The notes: a model not told the origin generated them from the letters alone. A DNA stretch of 64,000 bases from Sepiola atlantica (GCA_963556195.1 CAUVYP010000244.1:1612001-1676000), one strand, 5' to 3'; shown: positions 1-12,777, counted from the first letter of the stretch. A program made the numbers and translations.

Positions 1-117
1 CTTTGCAGACAGTCTCCAATAGGCCTTTTCTACTAGAGTACCAAGTTTCAGAAGTGCAGCTCTTGTACTGCCGGATATATATCGATACAAACTTAATACG
101 CAAAACATCAACAAAAT
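1..117 (+). repeat. Partial satellite monomer at left window edge (D type)
   Basis: This is monomer positions 70-186, cut by the window edge. It carries ctactagag (D type) and the rare tctccaatagg variant, which otherwise I see only in the D monomer at 17620. It also has the private forms ccggatatatatcg and aaacttaatacg, in keeping with the more irregular left zone. Confidence 0.9.
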
Positions 118-302
118 TTAGCGCGTTTTAAAGTTGATATCGCTTTTGTTTATAACTTCCACATTTATTCGAATTGTGCAACGAAACTTTGCAGACAGTC
201 TCGAATAGGCCTTTCTATTGAAGTACCAAGTTTCAGAAGTGCAGCTCTTGTACTGCCGGAGATATATCGATACAAACTAAATACGCAAAACGCTAACAAA
301 AT
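118..302 (+). repeat. 185-bp monomer with 1-bp deletion
   Basis: A-type monomer reading ggcctttctattgaag where the consensus has ggccttttctactgaag: one T lost and one C-to-T change. It ends in aacgctaac and is followed by a unit starting ttagggcg instead of ttagcgcg. Confidence 0.85.
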
Positions 303-1604
303 TTAGGGCGTTTTAAAGTTGATATCGCTTTTGTTTATAACTTCCACATTTATTCGAATTGTGCAACGAAACTTTGCAGACAGTCTCGAATAGGCCTTTT
401 CCACTGAGGTACCAAGTTTCAGAAGTGCAGCTGTTGTACTGCCAAAGATAGTTCGATACAAACTGTATACGCAAAACATCAACAAAATTTAGCGCGTTTT
501 AAAGTTGATATCGCTTTTGTTTATAACTTCCACATTTATTCGAATTGTGCAACGAAACTTTGCAGACAGTCGCGGAGACACATTTTCTACTGAAGTACCA
601 AGTTTCAGAAGTGCAGCTCTTGTACTGCCGGAGATATGTCGATACAAACTGAATACGCAAAACATCAACGAAATTTAGCGCGTTTTAAAGTTGATATCGC
701 TTTTGTTTATAACTTCCACATTTATTCGAATTGTGCAACGAAACTTTGCAGACAGTCTCGAATAGGCCTTTTCTACTGAAGTACCAAGTTTCAGAAGTGC
801 AGCTCTTGTACTGCCGGAGATATGTCGATACAAACTGAATACGCAAGACATCAACAAAATTTAGCGCGTTTTAAAGTTGATATCGCTTTTGTTTATAACT
901 TCCACATTTATTCGAATTGTGCCACGAAACTTTGCAGACAGTCGCGGAGACACATTTTTTACTGAAGTATCAAGTTTCAGAAGTGCAGCTCTTGTACTGC
1001 CGGAGATATGTCGATACAAACTGAATACGCAAAACATCAACAAAATTTAGCGCGTTTTAAAGTTGATATCGCTTTTGTTTATAACTTCCACAGTTATTCG
1101 AATTGTGCAACGAAACTTTGCAGACAGTCTCGAATAGGCCTTTTCTACTGAAGTACGAAGTCTCCGAAGTGCAGCTCTCGTACTGCCGGAAATATGTCGA
1201 TAAAAACTGAATACGCAAAACATCAACAAAATTTAGCGCGTTTTAAAGTTGATATCGCTTTTGTTTATAACTTCCACAGTTATTCGAATTGTGCAACGAA
1301 ACTTTGCAGACAGTCTCGAATAGGCCTTTTCTACTGAAGTACGATGTTTCCGAAGTGCAGCTCTTGTACTGCCGGAGATATGTCGATACAAACTGAATAC
1401 GCAAAACATCAACAAAATTTAGCGCGTTTTAAAGTTGATATCGCTTTTGTTTATAACTTCCACATTTATTCGAATTGTGCAACGAAACTTTGCAGACAGT
1501 CGCGGAGACACATTTTCTACTGAAGTACCAAGTCTCAGAAGTGCAGCTCTTGTACTGCCGGAGATATGTCGATACAAACTGAATACACAAAACATCAACA
1601 AAAT

Positions 1605-1791
1605 TTAGCGCGTTTTAAAGTTGATATCGCTTTTGTTTATAACTTCCAGATTTATTCGAATTGTGCAACGAAACTTTGCAGACAGTCTCGAATAGACCTT
1701 TTCTACTGAAGTAGCAAGTTTCAGAAGTGCAGCTCTTGTACTGCCGGAGATATGTCGATACAAACTGAATAAGCAAAACATCAAACAAAAT
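1605..1791 (+). repeat. 187-bp monomer with 1-bp insertion
   Basis: The end of the unit reads catcaaacaaaat, with one extra A compared with catcaacaaaat. This is the only change of array phase between 303 and 3280. The unit also carries gaatagacc and gtagcaag variants. Confidence 0.85.
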
Positions 1792-3279
1792 TTAGCGCGT
1801 TTTAAAGTTGATATCGCTTTTGTTTATAACTTCCATATTTATTCGAATTGTGCAACGAAACTTTGCAGACAGTCGCGGAGACACATTTTCTACTGAAGTA
1901 CCAAGTTTCAGAAGTGCAGCTCTTGTACTGCCGGAGATATGTCGATACAAACTGAATACGCAAAACATCAACAAAATTTAGCGCGTTTTAAAGTTGATAT
2001 CGCTTTTGTTTATAACATCCACATTTATTCGAATTGTGCAACGAAACTTTGCAGACAGTCGCGGAGACACATTTTCTACTGAAGTACCAAGTTTCAGAAG
2101 TGCAGCTCTTGTACTGCCGGAGATATGTCGATACAAACTGAATACGCAAAACATCACCAAAATTTAGCGCGTTTTAAAGTTGATATCGCTTTTGTTTATA
2201 ACTTGCACATTTATTCGAATTGTGCAACGAAACTTTGCAGACAGTCTCGAATAGGCCTTTTCCACTTAAGTACCAAGTTTCAGAAGTGCAGCTGTTGTAC
2301 TGCCAAAGATATGTCGATACAAACTGAATACGCAAAACATCAACAAAATTTAGCGCGTTTTAAAGTTGATATCGCTTTTGTTAATAACTTCGACATTTAT
2401 TCGAATTGTGCAACGAAACTTTGCAGACAGTCGCGGAGACACATTTTCTACTGAAGTTCCAAGTTTCAGAAGTGCAACTCTTGTACTGCCGGAGATATGT
2501 CGATACAAACTGAATACGCAAAACATCAACAAAATTTAGCGCGTTTTAAAGTTGATATCGCTTTTGTTTATAACTTCCACATTTATTCGAATTGTGCAAC
2601 GAAACTTTGCAGACTGTCTCGAATAGGCCTTTTCTACTGAAGTACCAAGTTTCAGAAGTGCAGCTCTTGTACTGCCGGAGATATGTCGATACAAACTGAA
2701 TACGCAAAACATAAACAAAATTTAGCGCGTTTTAAAGTTGATATCGCTTTTGTTTATAACTTCCACATTTATTCGAATTGTGCAACGAAACGTTGCAGAC
2801 AGTCGCGGAGACACATTTTCTACTGAAGTACCAAGTTTCAGAAGTGCAGCTCTTGTACTGCCGGAGATATGTCGATACAAACTGAATACGCAAAACATCA
2901 ACAAAATCTAGCGCGTTTAAAAGTTGATATCGCTTTTGTTTATAACTTCCACAGTTATTCGAATTGTGCAACGAAACTTTGCAGACAGTCGCGGAGACAC
3001 ATTTTCTACTGAAGTACCAAGTTTCAGAAGTGCAGCTCTTGTACTGCCGGAGATATGTCGATACAAACTGAATACGCAAAACATCAACAAAATTTAGCGC
3101 GTTTTAAAGTTGATATCGCTTTTGTTTATAACTTCCACATTTATTCGAATTGTGCAACGAAACTTTGCAGACAGTCGCGGAGACAGATTTTCTACTGAAG
3201 TACCAAGTTTCAGAAGTGCAGCTCTTGTACTGCCGGAGATATATCGATACAAACTGAATACGCAAAAAATCAACAAAAT

Positions 3280-3467
3280 TTAGCGTGTTTTAAAGTTGAT
3301 ATCGCTTTTGTTTATATCTTCCACATTAATTCGAATTGTGCAACGAAACTTTGCAGACAGTCTCGAATAGGCCTTTTCTCTACTCAAGTACCAAGTTTCA
3401 GAAGTGCAGCTCTTGTACTGCCGGAGATATGTCGATACAAACTGAATACGCAAAACATCAACAAAAT
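3280..3467 (+). repeat. 188-bp monomer with an alternative 2-bp insertion
   Basis: This F-type unit carries all three F substitutions, but its extra two bases give ggccttttctctactcaag instead of ggccttttttctactgaag. It is the leftmost F copy. Either it is an independent CT insertion, or a TT insertion changed later by one base. A G-to-C change makes actcaag, unique as far as I see. Confidence 0.8.
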
Positions 3468-3572
3468 TTAGCGCGTTTTAAAGTTGATATCGCTTTTGTT
3501 TATAACTTCCACATTTATTCGAATTGTGCAACGAAACTTTGCAGACAGTCGCGGAGACACATGTTCTACTGA

Positions 3573-3605
3573 AGTACCAAGTTTCAGAAGTGCAGCTCTT
3601 GTACT
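3573..3605. other. Imperfect inverted repeat present in most monomers (example copy)
   Basis: Monomer positions 106-138 read agtaccaag, a 16-base spacer, then cttgtact. The arms pair over 8 bp with one bulged C. The same sequence stands at this place in most A, B, C, E and F units. D' units (ctaggatacc) lose the outer pairs, and gtactaag, gtacgaag or gtacaaag units change the bulge region. It could form a small hairpin or cruciform, or be a protein-binding dyad; there is no direct evidence of function. Confidence 0.6.
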
Positions 3606-4397
3606 GCCGGAGATATGTCGATACAAACTGAATACGCAAAACATCAACAAAATTTAGCGCGTTTTAAAGTTGATATCGCTTTTGTTTATAACTTCCACAT
3701 TTATTCGAATTGTGCAACAACACTTTGCAGACAGTCTCGAATAGGCCTTTTCTACTAGAGTACCAAGTTTTAGAAGTGCAGCTCTTGTACTGCCGGAGAT
3801 ATGTCGATACAAACTGAATACGTAAAACATCAACAAAATTTAGCGCGTTTTAAAGTTGATATCGCTTTTGTTGATAACTTCCACATTTATTCGAATTGTG
3901 CAACGAAACTTTGCAGACAGTCGCGGTGACACATGTTCTACTGAAGTACTAAGTTTCAGAAGTGCAGCTCTTGTACTGCCGGAGATATGTCGATACAAAC
4001 TGAATACGCAAAACATCAACAAAATTTAGCGCGTTTTAAAGTTGATATCGCTTTTGTTGATAACTTCCACATTTATTCGAATTGTGCAACGAAACTTTGC
4101 AGACAGTCGCGGAGACACATGTTCTACTGAAGTACCAAGTTTCAGAAGTGCAGCTCTTGTACTGCCGGAGATATGTCGATACAAACTGAATACGCAAAAC
4201 ATCAACAAAATTTAGCGCGTTTTAAAGATGATATCGCTTTTGTTAATAACTTCCACATTTATTCGAATTGTGCAACGAAACTTTGCAGACAGTCGCAGAG
4301 ACACATTTTCTACTGAAGTACCAAGTTTCAGAAGTGCAGCTCTTATACTGCCGGAGATATGTCGATACAAACTGAATACGCAAAAAATCAACAAAAT

Positions 4398-5329
4398 TTA
4401 GCGTGTTTTAAAGTTGATATCGCTTTTGTTTATATCTTCCACATTAATTCGAATTGTGCAACGAAACTTTGCAGACAGTCTCGAATAGGCCTTTTTTCTA
4501 CTGAAGTACCAAGTTTCAGAAGTGCAGCTCTTGTACTGCCGGAGATATGTCGATACAAACTGAATACGCAAAACATCAACAAAATTTAGCGCGTTTTAAA
4601 GTTGATATCGCTTTTGTTTATAACTTCCACATTTATTCGAATTGTGCAACGAAACTTTGCAGACAGTCTGGAATCGGCATTTTCTACTGAAGTACCAAGT
4701 CTCAGAAGTGCAGCTCTTGTACTGCCGGAGATATGTCGATACAAACTGAATACGCAAAACATCAACAAAATTTAGCGCGTTTTAAAGTTGATATCGCTTT
4801 TGTTTATAACTTCCACATTTATTCGAATTGTGCAACGAAACTTTGCAGACAGTCGCGGAGACACATGTTCTACTGAAGTACCAAGTTTCAGAAGTGCAGC
4901 TCTTGTACTGCCGGAGATATGTCGATACAAACTGAATACGCAAAACATCAACAAAATTTAGCGCGTTTTAAAGTTGATATCGCTTTTGTTTATAACTTCC
5001 ACATTTATTCGAATTGTGCAACGAAACTTTGCAGACAGTCTCGAATAGGCCTTTTCTACTGAAGTACCAAGTTTCAGAAGTGCAGCTCTTGTACTGCCGG
5101 AGATATGTCGATACAAACTGAATACGCAAAACATCAACAAAATTTAGCGCGTTTTAAAGTTGATATCGCTTTTGTTTATAACTTCCACATTTATTCGAAT
5201 TGTGCAACGAAACTTTGCAGACAGTCTCGAATAGGCCTTTTCTACTGAAGTACCAAGTCTCACAAGTGCAGCTCTTGTACTGCCGGAGATATGTCGATAC
5301 AAACTGAATACGCAAAACATCAACAAAAT
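4398..5329 (+). repeat. Linker F-C-Bg-A-A between alpha and beta blocks
   Basis: Five monomers: F (4398), C with tctggaatcggcattttc (4586), Bg (4772), A (4958) and A (5144, with tctcacaag). The F-C pairing seen here becomes the dominant arrangement in the right domain but is rare on this side; the same pair recurs at 11474-11847. Confidence 0.7.
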
Positions 5330-6446
5330 TTAGCGCGTTTTAAAGTTGATATCGCTTTTGTTTATAACTTCCACATTTATTCGAATTGTGCCACGAAACT
5401 TTGCAGACAGTCGCGGAGACACATTTTCTACTGAAGTACCAAGTTTCAGAAGTGCAGCTCTTGTACTGCCGGAGATATATCGATACAAACTGAATACGCA
5501 AAACATCAACAAAATTTAGCGCGTTTTAAAGTTGATATCGCTTTTGTTTATAACTTCCACATTTATTCGAATTGTGCAACGAGACTTTGCAGACAGTCGC
5601 GGAGACAGATTAACTACTGAAGTACCAAGTTTCAGAAGTGCAGCTCTTGTACTGCCGGAGATATATCGATACAAACTGAATACGCAAAACGCTAACAAAA
5701 TTTAGCGCGTTTTAAAGTTGATATCGCTTTTGTTTATAACTTCCACATTTATTCGAATTGTGCAACAAAACTTTGCAGACAGTCGCGGAGACACATGTTC
5801 TACTTAAGTACCAAGTTTCAGAAGTGCAGCTCTTGTACTGCCGGAGATATGTCGATACAAACTGAATACGCAAAACATCAACAAAATTTAGCGCGTTTTA
5901 AAGATGATATCGCTTTTGTTTATAACTTCCACATTTATTCGAATTGTGCAACGAAACTTTGCAGACAGTCGCGGAGACACATGTTCTACTGAAGTACCAA
6001 GTTTCAGAAGTGCAGCTCTTGTACTGCCGGAGATATGTCGATACAAACTGAATACGCAAAACATCAACAAAATTTAGCGCGTTTTAAGTTGATATCACTT
6101 TTGTTTATAACTTCCACATTTATTCGAATTGTGCAACGAAACTTTGCAGACAGTCGCGGAGACACATGTTCTACTGAAGTACCAAGTTTCAGAAGTGCAG
6201 CTCTTGTACTGCCGGAGATATGTCGATACGAACTGAATACGCAAAAAATCAACAAAATTTAGCGTGTTTTAAAGTTGATATCGCTTTTGTTTATATCTTC
6301 CACATTAATTCGAATTGTGCAACGAAACTTTGCAGACAGTCTCGAATAGGCCTTTTTTCTACTGAAATACCAAGTTTCAGAAGTGCAGCTCTTGTACTGC
6401 CGGAGATATGTCGATACAAACTGAATACGCAAAACATCAACAAAAT
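5330..6446 (+). repeat. Left-domain HOR block beta, copy 1 (6 monomers, 1117 bp)
   Basis: Order: Bt with gtgccacg and gagatatatcg (5330), E with cagattaac and ending gctaac (5516), G with caacaaaac and ctacttaag (5702), Bg (5888), Bg with gatatcactttt (6074, 185 bp), F (6259). The atcactttt variant is shared with the beta copies at 8683 and 13896, confirming common descent. Private changes include cgagactttg at 5580 and aaagatgatatc at 5900. Confidence 0.8.
6074..6258 (+). repeat. 185-bp monomer with 1-bp deletion
   Basis: The unit reads gcgcgttttaagttgatatc, one A fewer than gcgcgttttaaagttg. Its counterparts at 9426 and 14640 keep the A, so the deletion arose after the beta block duplicated. 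Confidence 0.85.
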
Positions 6447-7376
6447 TTAGCGCGTTTTAAAGTTGATATCGCTTTTGTTTATAACTTCCACATTTATTCG
6501 AATTGTGCAACGAAACTTTGCAGACAGTCGCGGAGACATATGTTCTACTGAAGTACCAAGTTTCAGAAGTGCAGCTCTTGTACTGCCGGAGATATGTCGA
6601 TACAAACTGAATACGCAAAACATCAACAAAATTTAGCGCGTTTTAAAGTTGATATCGCTTTTGTTTATAACTTCCACATTTATTCGAATTGTGCAACGAA
6701 ACTTTGCAGACAGTCTCGAATAGGCCTTTTCTACTAGAGTACCAAGTTTCAGAAGTGCAGCTCTTGTACTGCCGGAGATATGTCGATACAAACTGAATAC
6801 GCAAAACATCAACAAAATTTAGCGCGTTTTAAAGTTGATATCGCTTTTGTTTATAACTTCCACATTTATTCGAATTGTGCCACGAAACTTTGCAGACAGT
6901 CGCGGAGACACATTTTCTACTGAAGTACCAAGTTTCAGCAGTGCAGCTCTTGTACTGCCGGAGATATGTCGATACAAACTGAATACGCAAAACATCAACA
7001 AAATTTAGCGCGTTTTAAAGTTGATATCGCTTTTGTTGATAACTTCCACATTTATTCGAATTGTGCAACGAAACTTTGCAGACAGTCGCGGAGACAGATT
7101 TTCTACTGAAGTACCAAGTTTCAGAAGTGCAGCTCTTGTACTGCCGGAGATATGTCGATACAAACTGAATACGCAAAACATCAACAAAATTTAGCGCGTT
7201 TTAAAGTTGATATCGCTTTTGTTTATAACTTCCACATTTATTCGAATTGTGCAACGAAACTTTGCAGACAGTCGCGGAGACACATTTTCTACTGAAGTAC
7301 CCAGTTTCAGAAGTGCAGCTCTTGTACTGCCGGAGATATGTCGATACAAACTGAATACGCAAAACATCAACAAAAT
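6259..7376 (+). repeat. Left-domain HOR block alpha, copy 2 (6 monomers, 1118 bp)
   Basis: Order: F (6259, also the last unit of beta copy 1), Bm with catatgttc (6447), D (6633), Bt with gtgccacg and cagcag (6819), Ba with gttgataac (7005), Bt (7191). The catatgttc form recurs at 9800, 12034 and 15014 and is a good tracer of this lineage. Confidence 0.8.
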
Positions 7377-8494
7377 TTAGCGTGTTTTAAAGTTGATATC
7401 GCTTTTGTTTATATCTTCCACATTAATTCGAATTGTGCAACGAAACTTTGCAGACAGTCTCGAATAGGCCTTTTTTCTACTGAAGTACCAAGTTTCAGAA
7501 GTGCAGCTCTTGTACTGCCGGAGATATGTCGATACAAACTGAATACGCAAAACATCAACAAAATTTAGCGCGTTTTAAAGTTGATATCGCTTTTGTTTAT
7601 AACTTCCACATTTATTCGAATTGTGCAACGAAACTTTGCAGACAGTCGCGGAGACACATGTTCTACTGAAGTACCAAGTTTCAGAAGTGCAGCTCTTGTA
7701 CTGCCGGAGATATGTCGATACAAACTGAATACGCAAAACATCAACAAAATTTAGCGCGTTTTAAAGTTGATATCGCTTTTGTTTATAACTTCCACATTTA
7801 TTCGAATTGTGCAACGAAACTTTGCAGACAGTCTCGAATAGGCCTTTTCTACTAGAGTACCAAGTTTCAGAAGTGCAGCTCTTGTACTGCCGGAGATATG
7901 TCGATACAAACTGAATACGCAAAACATCAACAAAATTTAGCGCGTTTTAAAGTTGATATCGCTTTTGTTTATAACTTCGACATTTATTCGAATTGTGCAA
8001 CGAAACTTTGCAGACAGTCGCGGAGACACATGTTCTACTGAAGTACCAAGTTTCAGCAGTGCAGCTCTTGTACTGCCGGAGATATGTCGATACAAACTGA
8101 ATACGCAAAACATCAACAAAATTTAGCGCGTTTTAAAGTTGATATCGCTTTTGTTGATAACTTCGACATTTATTCGAATTGTGCAACGAAACTTTGCAGA
8201 CAGTCGCGGAGACACATGTTCTACTGAAGTACCAAGTTTAGGAAGTGCAGCTCTTGTACTGCCGGAGATATGTCGATACAAACTGAATACGCAAAACATC
8301 AACAAAATTTAGCGCGTTTTAAAGTTGATATCGCTTTTGTTTATAACTTCCACATTTATTCGAATTGTGCAACGAAACTTTGCAGACAGTCGCGGAGACA
8401 CATTTTCTACTGAAGTACCAAGTTTCAGAAGTGCAGCTTTTGTACTGCCGGAGATATGTCGATACAAACTGCATACGCAAAACATCAACAAAAT
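7377..8494 (+). repeat. Left-domain HOR block alpha, copy 3 (6 monomers, 1118 bp)
   Basis: Directly follows alpha copy 2. Order: F (7377), Bg (7565), D (7751), Bg with cttcgacattt and cagcag (7937), Bg with gttgataacttcgac (8123), Bt with gcagcttttg (8309). From about 7490 onward it belongs to the 4.1-kb duplicated segment. Confidence 0.8.
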
Positions 8495-8682
8495 TTAGCG
8501 TGTTTTAAAGTTGATATCGCTTTTGTTTATAACTTCCACATTTATTCGAATTGTGCAACGAAACTTTGCAAACAGTCTCGAATAGACCTTTTTTCTACTG
8601 AAGTACCAAGTTTCAGAAGTGCAGCTCTTGTACTGCCGGAGATATGTCGATACAAACTGAATACGCAAAACATCAACAAAAT

Positions 8683-9799
8683 TTAGCGCGTTTTAAAGTT
8701 GATATCGTTTTTGTTTATAACTTCCACATTTACTCGAATTGTGCCACGAAACTTTGCAGACAGTCGCGGAGACACATTTTCTACTGAAGTACCAAGTTTC
8801 AGCAGTGCAGCTCTTGTACTGCCGGAGATATATCGATACAAACTGAATACGCAAAACATCAACAAAATTTAGCGCGTTTTAAAGTTGATATCGCTTTGTT
8901 TATAACTTCCACATTTATTCGAATTGTGCAACGAAACTTTGCAGACAGTCGCGGAGACAGATTAACTACTGAAGTACCAAGTTTCAGAAGTGCAGCTCTT
9001 GTACTGCCGGAGATATATCGATACAAACTGAATACGCAAAACGCTAACAAAATTTAGCGCGTTTTAAAGTTGATATCGCTTTTGTTTATAACTTCCACAT
9101 TTATTCGAATTGTGCAACAAAACTTTGCAGACAGTCGCGGAGACACATGTTCTACTTAAGTACCAAGTTTCAGAAGTGCAGCTCTTGTACTGCCGGAGAT
9201 ATGTCGATACAAACTGAATACGCAAAACATCAACAAAATTTAGCGCGTTTTAAAGTTGATATCGCTTTTGTTTATAACTTCCACATTTATTCGAATTGTG
9301 CAACGAAACTTTGCAGACAGTCGCGGAGACACATGTTCTACTGAAGTACCAAGTTTCAGAAGTGCAGCTCTTGTACTGCCGGAGATATGTCGATACAAAC
9401 TGAATACGCAAAACATCAACAAAATTTAGCGCGTTTTAAAGTTGATATCACTTTTGTTTATAACTTCCACATTTATTCGAATTGTGCAACGAAACTTTGC
9501 AGACAGTCGCGGAGACACATGTTCTACTGAAGTACCAAGTTTCAGAAGTGCAGCTCTTGTACTGCCGGAGATATGTCGATACAAACTGAATACGCAAAAA
9601 ATCAACAAAATTTAGCGTGTTTTAAAGTTGATATCGCTTTTGTTTATATCTTCCACATTAATTCGAATTGTGCAACGAAACTTTGCAGACAGTCTCGAAT
9701 AGGCCTTTTTTCTACTGAAATACCAAGTTTCAGAAGTGCAGCTCTTGTACTGCCGGAGATATGTCGATACAAACTGAATACGCAAAACATCAACAAAAT
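8683..9799 (+). repeat. Left-domain HOR block beta, copy 2 (6 monomers, 1117 bp)
   Basis: Same order as at 5330: Bt (8683, tactcgaattgtgcc), E (8869, 185 bp), G (9054), Bg (9240), Bg with atcactttt (9426), F (9612). It lies 3353 bp from copy 1; similarity to copy 1 extends through the following alpha block to about 10357. Confidence 0.8.
8869..9053 (+). repeat. 185-bp E-type monomer with 1-bp deletion
   Basis: Reads tatcgctttgtttataac with one T missing from the cttttg run. The duplicate at 14082 has the full run, so this is a post-duplication loss; it explains the change in offset from 5213 to 5214 bp. Confidence 0.85.
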
Positions 9800-11473
9800 T
9801 TAGCGCGTTTTAAAGTTGATATCGCTTTTGTTTATAACTTCCACATTTATTCGAATTGTGCAACGAAACTTTGCAGACAGTCGCGGAGACATATGTTCTA
9901 CTGAAGTACCAAGTTTCAGAAGTGCAGCTCTTGTACTGCCGGAGATATGTCGATACAAACTGAATACGCAAAACATCAACAAAATTTAGCGCGTTTTAAA
10001 GTTGATATCGCTTTTGTTTATAACTTCCACATTTATTCGAATTGTGCAACGAAACTTTGCAGACAGTCTCGAATAGGCCTTTTCTACTAGAGTACCAAGT
10101 TTCAGAAGTGCAGCTCTTGTACTGCCGGAGATATGTCGATACAAACTGAATACGCAAAACATCAACAAAATTTAGCGCGTTTTAAAGTTGATATCGCTTT
10201 TGTTTATAACTTCCACATTTATTCGAATTGTGCCACGAAACTTTGCAGACAGTCGCAGAGACACATTTTCTACTGAAGTACCAAGTTTCAGCAGTGCAGC
10301 TCTTGTACTGCCGGAGATATGTCGATACAAACTGAATACGCAAAACATCAACAAAATTTAGCGCGTTTTAAAGTTGATATCGCTTTTGTTGATAACTTCC
10401 ACATTTATTCGAATTGTGCAACGAAACTTTGCAGACAGTCGCGGAGACACATGTTCTACTGAAGTACCAAGTTTCAGAAGTGCAGCTCTTGTACTGCCGG
10501 AGATATGTCGATACAAACTGAATACGCAAAACATCAACAAAATTTAGCGCGTTTTAAAGTTGATATCGCTTTTGTTTATAACTTCCACATTTATTCGAAT
10601 TGTGCAACGAAACTTTGCAGACAGTCGCGGAGACACATTTTCTACTGAAGTACCAAGTTTCAGAAGTGCAGCTCTTGTACTGCCGGAGATATGTCGATAC
10701 AAACTGAATACGCAAAACATCAACAAAATTTAGCGCGTTTTAAAGTTGATATCGCTTTTGTTTATAACTTCCACATTTATTCGAATTGTGCAACGAAACT
10801 TTGCAGACAGTCTCGAATAGGCCTTTTCTACTAGAGTACCAAGTTTCAGAAGTGCAGCTCTTGTACTGCCGGAGATATGTCGATACAAACTGAATACGCA
10901 AAACATCAACAAAATTTAGCGCGTTTTAAAGTTGATATCGCTTTTGTTTATAACTTCGACATTTATTCGAATTGTGCAACGAAACTTTGCAGACAGTCGC
11001 GGAGACACATGTTCTACTGAAGTACCAAGTTTCAGCAGTGCAGCTCTTGTACTGCCGGAGATATGTCGATACAAACTGAATACGCAAAACATCAACAAAA
11101 TTTAGCGCGTTTTAAAGTTGATATCGCTTTTGTTGATAACTTCCACATTTATTCGAATTGTGCAACGAAACTTTGCAGACAGTCGCGGAGACAGATTTTC
11201 TACTGAAGTACCAAGTTTCAGAAGTGCAGCTCTTGTACTGCCGGAGATATGTCGATACAAACTGAATACGCAAAACATCAACAAAATTTAGCGCGTTTTA
11301 AAGTTGATATCGCTTTTGTTTATAACTTCCACATTTATTCGAATTGTGCAACGAAACTTTGCAGACAGTCGCGGAGACACATTTTCTACTGAAGTACCAA
11401 GTTTCAGAAGTGCAGCTCTTGTACTGCCGGAGATATGTCGATACAAACTGAATACGCAAAACATCAACAAAAT
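9612..11473 (+). repeat. Extended alpha block (10 monomers, 1862 bp), copy 1
   Basis: Order: F (9612), Bm (9800), D (9986), Bt with gtgccacg (10172), Bg with gttgataac (10358), Bt (10544), then D (10730), Bg with cttcgac (10916), Ba with gttgataac (11102), Bt (11288). The last four repeat the D-B-B-Bt pattern, so the block looks like a six-unit alpha enlarged by a four-monomer internal duplication. Confidence 0.78.
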
Positions 11474-12777
11474 TTAGCGTGTTTGAAAGTTGATATCGCT
11501 TTTGTTTATATCTTCCACATTAATTCGAATTGTGCAACGAAACTTTGCAAACAGTCTCGAATAGGCCTTTTTTCTACTGAAGTACCAAGTTTCAGAAGTG
11601 CAGCTCTTGTACTGCCGGAGATATGTCGATACAAACTGAATACGCAAAACATCAACAAAATTTAGCGCGTTTTAAAGTTGATATCGCTTTTGTTTATAAC
11701 TTCCACATTTATTCGAATTGTGCAACGAAACTTTGCAGACAGTCTGGAATCGGCCTTTTCTACTGAAGTACCAAGTCTCAGAAGTGCAGCTCTTGTACTG
11801 CCGGAGATATGTCGATACAAACTGAATACGCAAAACATCAACAAAATTTAGCGCGTTTTAAAGTTGATATCGCTTTTGTTTATAACTTCCACATTTATTC
11901 GAATTGTGCCACGAAACTTTGCAGACAGTCGCGGAGACACATGTTCTACTGAAGTACCAAGTTTCAGCAGTGCAGCTCTTGTACTGCCGGAGATATGTCG
12001 ATACAAACTGAATACGCAAAACATCAACAAAATTTAGCGCGTTTTAAAGTTGATATCGCTTTTGTTGATAACTTCCACATTTATTCGAATTGTGCAACGA
12101 AACTTTGCAGACAGTCGCGGAGACATATGTTCTACTGAAGTACCAAGTTTCAGAAGTGCAGCTCTTGTACTGCCGGAGATATGTCGATACAAACTGAATA
12201 CGCAAAACATCAACAAAATTTAGCGCGTTTTAAAGTTGATATCGCTTTTGTTTATAACTTCCACATTTATTCGAATTGTGCAACGAAACTTTGCAGACAG
12301 TCTCGAATAGGCCTTTTCTACTAGAGTACCAAGTTTCAGAAGTGCAGCTCTTGTACTGGCGGAGATATGTCGATACAAACTGAATACGCAAAACATCAAC
12401 AAAATTTAGCGCGTTTTAAAGTTGATATCGCTTTTGTTTATAACTTCCACATTTATTCGAATTGTGCCACGAAACTTTGCAGACAGTCGCGGAGACACAT
12501 TTTCTACTGAAGTACCAAGTTGCAGCAGTGCAGCTCTTGTACTGCCGGAGATATGTCGATACAAACTGAATACGCAAAACATCAACAAAATTTAGCGCGT
12601 TTTAAAGTTGATATCGCTTTTGTTGATAACTTCCACATTTATTCGAATTGTGCAACGAAACTTTGCAGACAGTCGCGGAGACAGATTTTCTACTGAAGTA
12701 CCAAGTTTCAGAAGTGCAGCTCTTGTACTGCCGGAGATATGTCGATACAAACTGAATACGCAAAACATCAACAAAAT
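11474..12777 (+). repeat. Linker F-C-Bg-Bm-D-Bt-Ba between alpha-type blocks
   Basis: Order: F (11474), C (11662), Bg with gtgccacg and cagcag (11848), Bm with gttgataac (12034), D (12220, with tactggcgg), Bt with gtgccacg and agttgcagcag (12406), Ba with gttgataac (12592). The stretch 12034-12777 matches 6447-7190 at an offset of 5587 bp, sharing catatgttc, D, gtgccacg plus cagcag, and gacagattttc in the same order. Confidence 0.72.

Larger units (their letters stand above)
118..3279 (+). repeat. Irregular left zone of the array: 17 monomers, no HOR seen
   Basis: Seventeen monomers contain no 188-bp unit, no E unit and no complete D unit, and I find no regular multi-monomer period. Types A and B alternate irregularly. 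Private variants are common: ccaaagata at about 440 and 2300, cgaagtctccgaag near 1155, cacagttattcg near 1090, 1275 and 2950, and gcagactgtctc near 2610. Both a 185-bp and a 187-bp monomer occur here. In satellite arrays such zones are often older or nearer an array edge; that reading is inference, since the true edge lies outside the window. Confidence 0.7.
3280..4397 (+). repeat. Left-domain HOR block alpha, copy 1 (6 monomers, 1118 bp)
   Basis: Monomer order is F (3280), Bg (3468), D with ctactagag (3654), Bg with gttgataac (3840), Bg with gttgataac (4026), Bt (4212). This is the first appearance of the alpha order. Private differences include gtgcaacaacact at about 3715 and aagatgatatc at 4226. 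Confidence 0.75.
7565..11661 (+). repeat. 4.1-kb segmental duplication within the array, copy 1
   Basis: Twenty-two monomers match the segment at 12778-16875 in order and in private variants at an offset of 5213, then 5214 bp. Shared markers include gcagcttttg, tactcgaattgtgcc, atcactttt, catatgttc, gcgtgtttgaaag and gcaaacagtc. Differences I spotted: tttaggaag at about 8237, ctgcatacg at 8470, gaatagacc at 8580, gatatcgttttt at 8702, the missing T near 8895, and a few single bases in the partner copy: about eleven in all, or roughly 99.7% identity. The left breakpoint lies in the 3' half of the preceding monomer, where both copies are consensus. Confidence 0.85.
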
